A program made the position numbers and the translations under genes. A stretch of 5,518 nt of DNA. It comes from Oxalobacteraceae bacterium UBA7693. GTDB lineage: Bacteria; Pseudomonadota; Gammaproteobacteria; Burkholderiales; Burkholderiaceae_D. The stretch lies in assembly GCA_002482715.1 (NCBI GenBank), contig DLGN01000008.1, positions 1 through 5,518 of the forward strand, given 5' to 3'. The notes beneath the pieces were generated by a model. That model was given only the letters and a program-made list of their open reading frames with translations. It ran no database searches and was not told the origin of the DNA. Of the stretch, positions 4,202-5,518 are shown one piece after another. Numbering within the stretch: the first letter of the stretch is position 1; each line of letters begins with the position of its first letter.

Positions 4202-5518
4202 ATGTCATCTAACAAAACAAATACAAATTCTCCGGAAAAAGTCGCTTCAGACCTACGTCAATTGCGCGACAAGCTGCGTCAGACAGCCCAACAACCAACA
4301 AAATCCGCTAATTTCCCGAAAAAGGAAAAGCAAGGGACGCCTGCAAATGTTCAAAATCGTACAGAAAATGCTAGCAAGTCGATAAATAAATTGCCCTCTC
4401 GCGCGCCATTGTCGCCAGTGACGACGCCTAAGCCAGCACAAGGACGCCCGTCACAGGCGAAAAAGCCAGAAACTCGACCTGAAATTGCCTTGCCTTTCCG
4501 TAATCCGCCACCTGTCATTACTTATCCTGAAGAACTACCTGTTTCAGGAAGACGCGATGAGATCGCTGACGCACTACAAAAGAATCAGGTCATCATCGTC
4601 TGCGGTGAAACTGGTTCAGGTAAAACCACACAATTACCCAAAATTTGTTTGGAACTAGGTCGTGGTCAAAAAGGCTTGATTGGTCATACGCAACCACGTC
4701 GTATCGCTGCCTCATCGACGGCGAAGCGTATCGCACAAGAATTGAATTCTCCATTGGGCGAACACGTCGGCTTTAAAGTTCGTTTTACCGATACCTTGAC
4801 CAAAGGTGCGTCAGTCAAGTTGATGACCGACGGTATTTTGCTGGCTGAAACACAGACTGATCCGCTCTTACGTCAATACGACACCATCATCATCGATGAA
4901 GCGCATGAACGTAGTTTAAATATTGATTTCTTGCTCGGCTACTTGAAACAGATTTTGCCTAAGCGACGTGATCTGAAGGTGATCATCACCTCCGCGACGA
5001 TTGACGCGCAACGCTTCGCCAATCACTTTGGCGAGAATGGCAAAGCCGCACCCGTGATTGAAGTGTCTGGACGTTTGTATCCGGTAGAAGTGCGCTATCG
5101 CCCAATTCAAGCGGATGAAAAAGATAAAGAACGCGATCTGATGGTCGCGATCACGGATGCGGTTGATGAATTATGTCGTCTAGGTTCAGGTGATGTGCTG
5201 GTGTTTTTGCCGGGTGAGCGTGAAATCCGCGATGCTGCTGAATCTCTGCGCAAACATCATCCTCCGCATGTTGAAATCTTGCCTTTGTTCGCCCGCCTGT
5301 CGGCACAAGAACAAGAACGCGTTTTTAAAATCTCCAATGCACGTCGCATCGTGTTAGCGACCAATGTCGCCGAAACTTCTTTGACAGTACCCGGCATACG
5401 TTATGTCGTCGATGCAGGTTTAGCACGCGTGAAGCGCTACAGTTATAAGAACAAAGTTGAGCAATTACAAATCGAAGCCATCGCCCAATCCGCAGCGAAT
5501 CAACGCGCAGGTCGTTGC
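4202..5518 (+). CDS. hrpA: ATP-dependent RNA helicase HrpA, DEAH box (5' part, cut by window edge)
   Basis: The first 439 codons of a large (about 1300-residue) DEAH/RHA helicase that uses NTP hydrolysis to remodel RNA in the cytoplasm. Helicase motifs appear in order: I GETGSGKT (135-142), Ia TQPRR (163-167), Ib TDGIL (209-213), II DEAH (232-235), III SAT (264-266), [10 protein letters not shown] (331-338), [13 protein letters not shown] (387-398), and the start of VI QRAGR (434-438), where the window ends. [12 protein letters not shown] and [12 protein letters not shown] match HrpA closely rather than HrpB. Residues 1 to about 100 are a Lys/Gln/Pro/Asn-rich, probably disordered extension. 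The start is the ATG at 4202 with a weak AGGT four bases before it; the frame is open further upstream (TTG 4160, GTG 4151), but those starts would overlap divergent argA and have no ribosome site. The first internal Met is 208, inside the helicase core. Confidence 0.96.
   Translation, partial: MSSNKTNTNSPEKVASDLRQLRDKLRQTAQQPTKSANFPKKEKQGTPANVQNRTENASKSINKLPSRAPLSPVTTPKPAQGRPSQAKKPETRPEIALPFRNPPPVITYPEELPVSGRRDEIADALQKNQVIIVCGETGSGKTTQLPKICLELGRGQKGLIGHTQPRRIAASSTAKRIAQELNSPLGEHVGFKVRFTDTLTKGASVKLMTDGILLAETQTDPLLRQYDTIIIDEAHERSLNIDFLLGYLKQILPKRRDLKVIITSATIDAQRFANHFGENGKAAPVIEVSGRLYPVEVRYRPIQADEKDKERDLMVAITDAVDELCRLGSGDVLVFLPGEREIRDAAESLRKHHPPHVEILPLFARLSAQEQERVFKISNARRIVLATNVAETSLTVPGIRYVVDAGLARVKRYSYKNKVEQLQIEAIAQSAANQRAGRC

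Noticed and set aside
1..5518. A previously undescribed multi-gene system such as defence, phage or toxin-antitoxin
   Set aside because: All five genes belong to well-known housekeeping families, gaps contain no credible extra genes, and no insertion ends, target duplications or spaced repeat arrays were seen.

Overview
This window is ordinary chromosomal DNA of a betaproteobacterium. It is most likely a moderate-GC member of the Burkholderiales close to Oxalobacteraceae; this rests on protein style, the gene order hrpA-argA-yggX and TATAATCGC-type -10 elements, not on a database search. It holds five protein genes, two of them cut by the window edges. I found no mobile element, CRISPR array, tRNA, rRNA or defence system.

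Layout. Bases 1-310 (minus) are the 5' third of a LysR-family regulator. Bases 311-762 are a long, visibly AT-rich gap between divergent genes, rich in small dyads. Two of these (410-424 and 697-711) share the pattern ATTG-N7-CAAT and fit the T-N11-A rule of LysR operators. Bases 763-2349 (plus) are a complete aceB, malate synthase A of the glyoxylate shunt. Bases 2350-2495 carry two hairpins and then a perfect 16-bp stem that can terminate transcription from both sides, between the convergent aceB and yggX. Bases 2496-2768 (minus) are yggX, an Fe(II)-trafficking/oxidative damage protein. Bases 2867-4177 (minus) are argA, N-acetylglutamate synthase. Bases 4202-5518 (plus) are the first 439 codons of hrpA, a DEAH-box RNA helicase, cut in motif VI.

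How the parts work together. The LysR protein is the obvious candidate regulator of aceB and of itself, because they are divergent with matching dyads near each gene. argA and yggX point the same way with a 97-base gap and no terminator, so read-through is possible, but yggX also has its own TATAAT box. argA and hrpA are divergent with only 24 bases between their start codons, centred on the palindrome ATTATAAT, which gives a perfect TATAAT on both strands.

The most interesting signals are regulatory, not new genes: (1) the back-to-back argA/hrpA promoter, whose geometry predicts a leaderless argA mRNA; (2) a palindrome in the yggX promoter that matches the core of the ArgR operator although it lies downstream of argA; (3) the paired LysR-type dyads; (4) a structured aceB 3' untranslated region. 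All are readings of sequence pattern and none has been tested.
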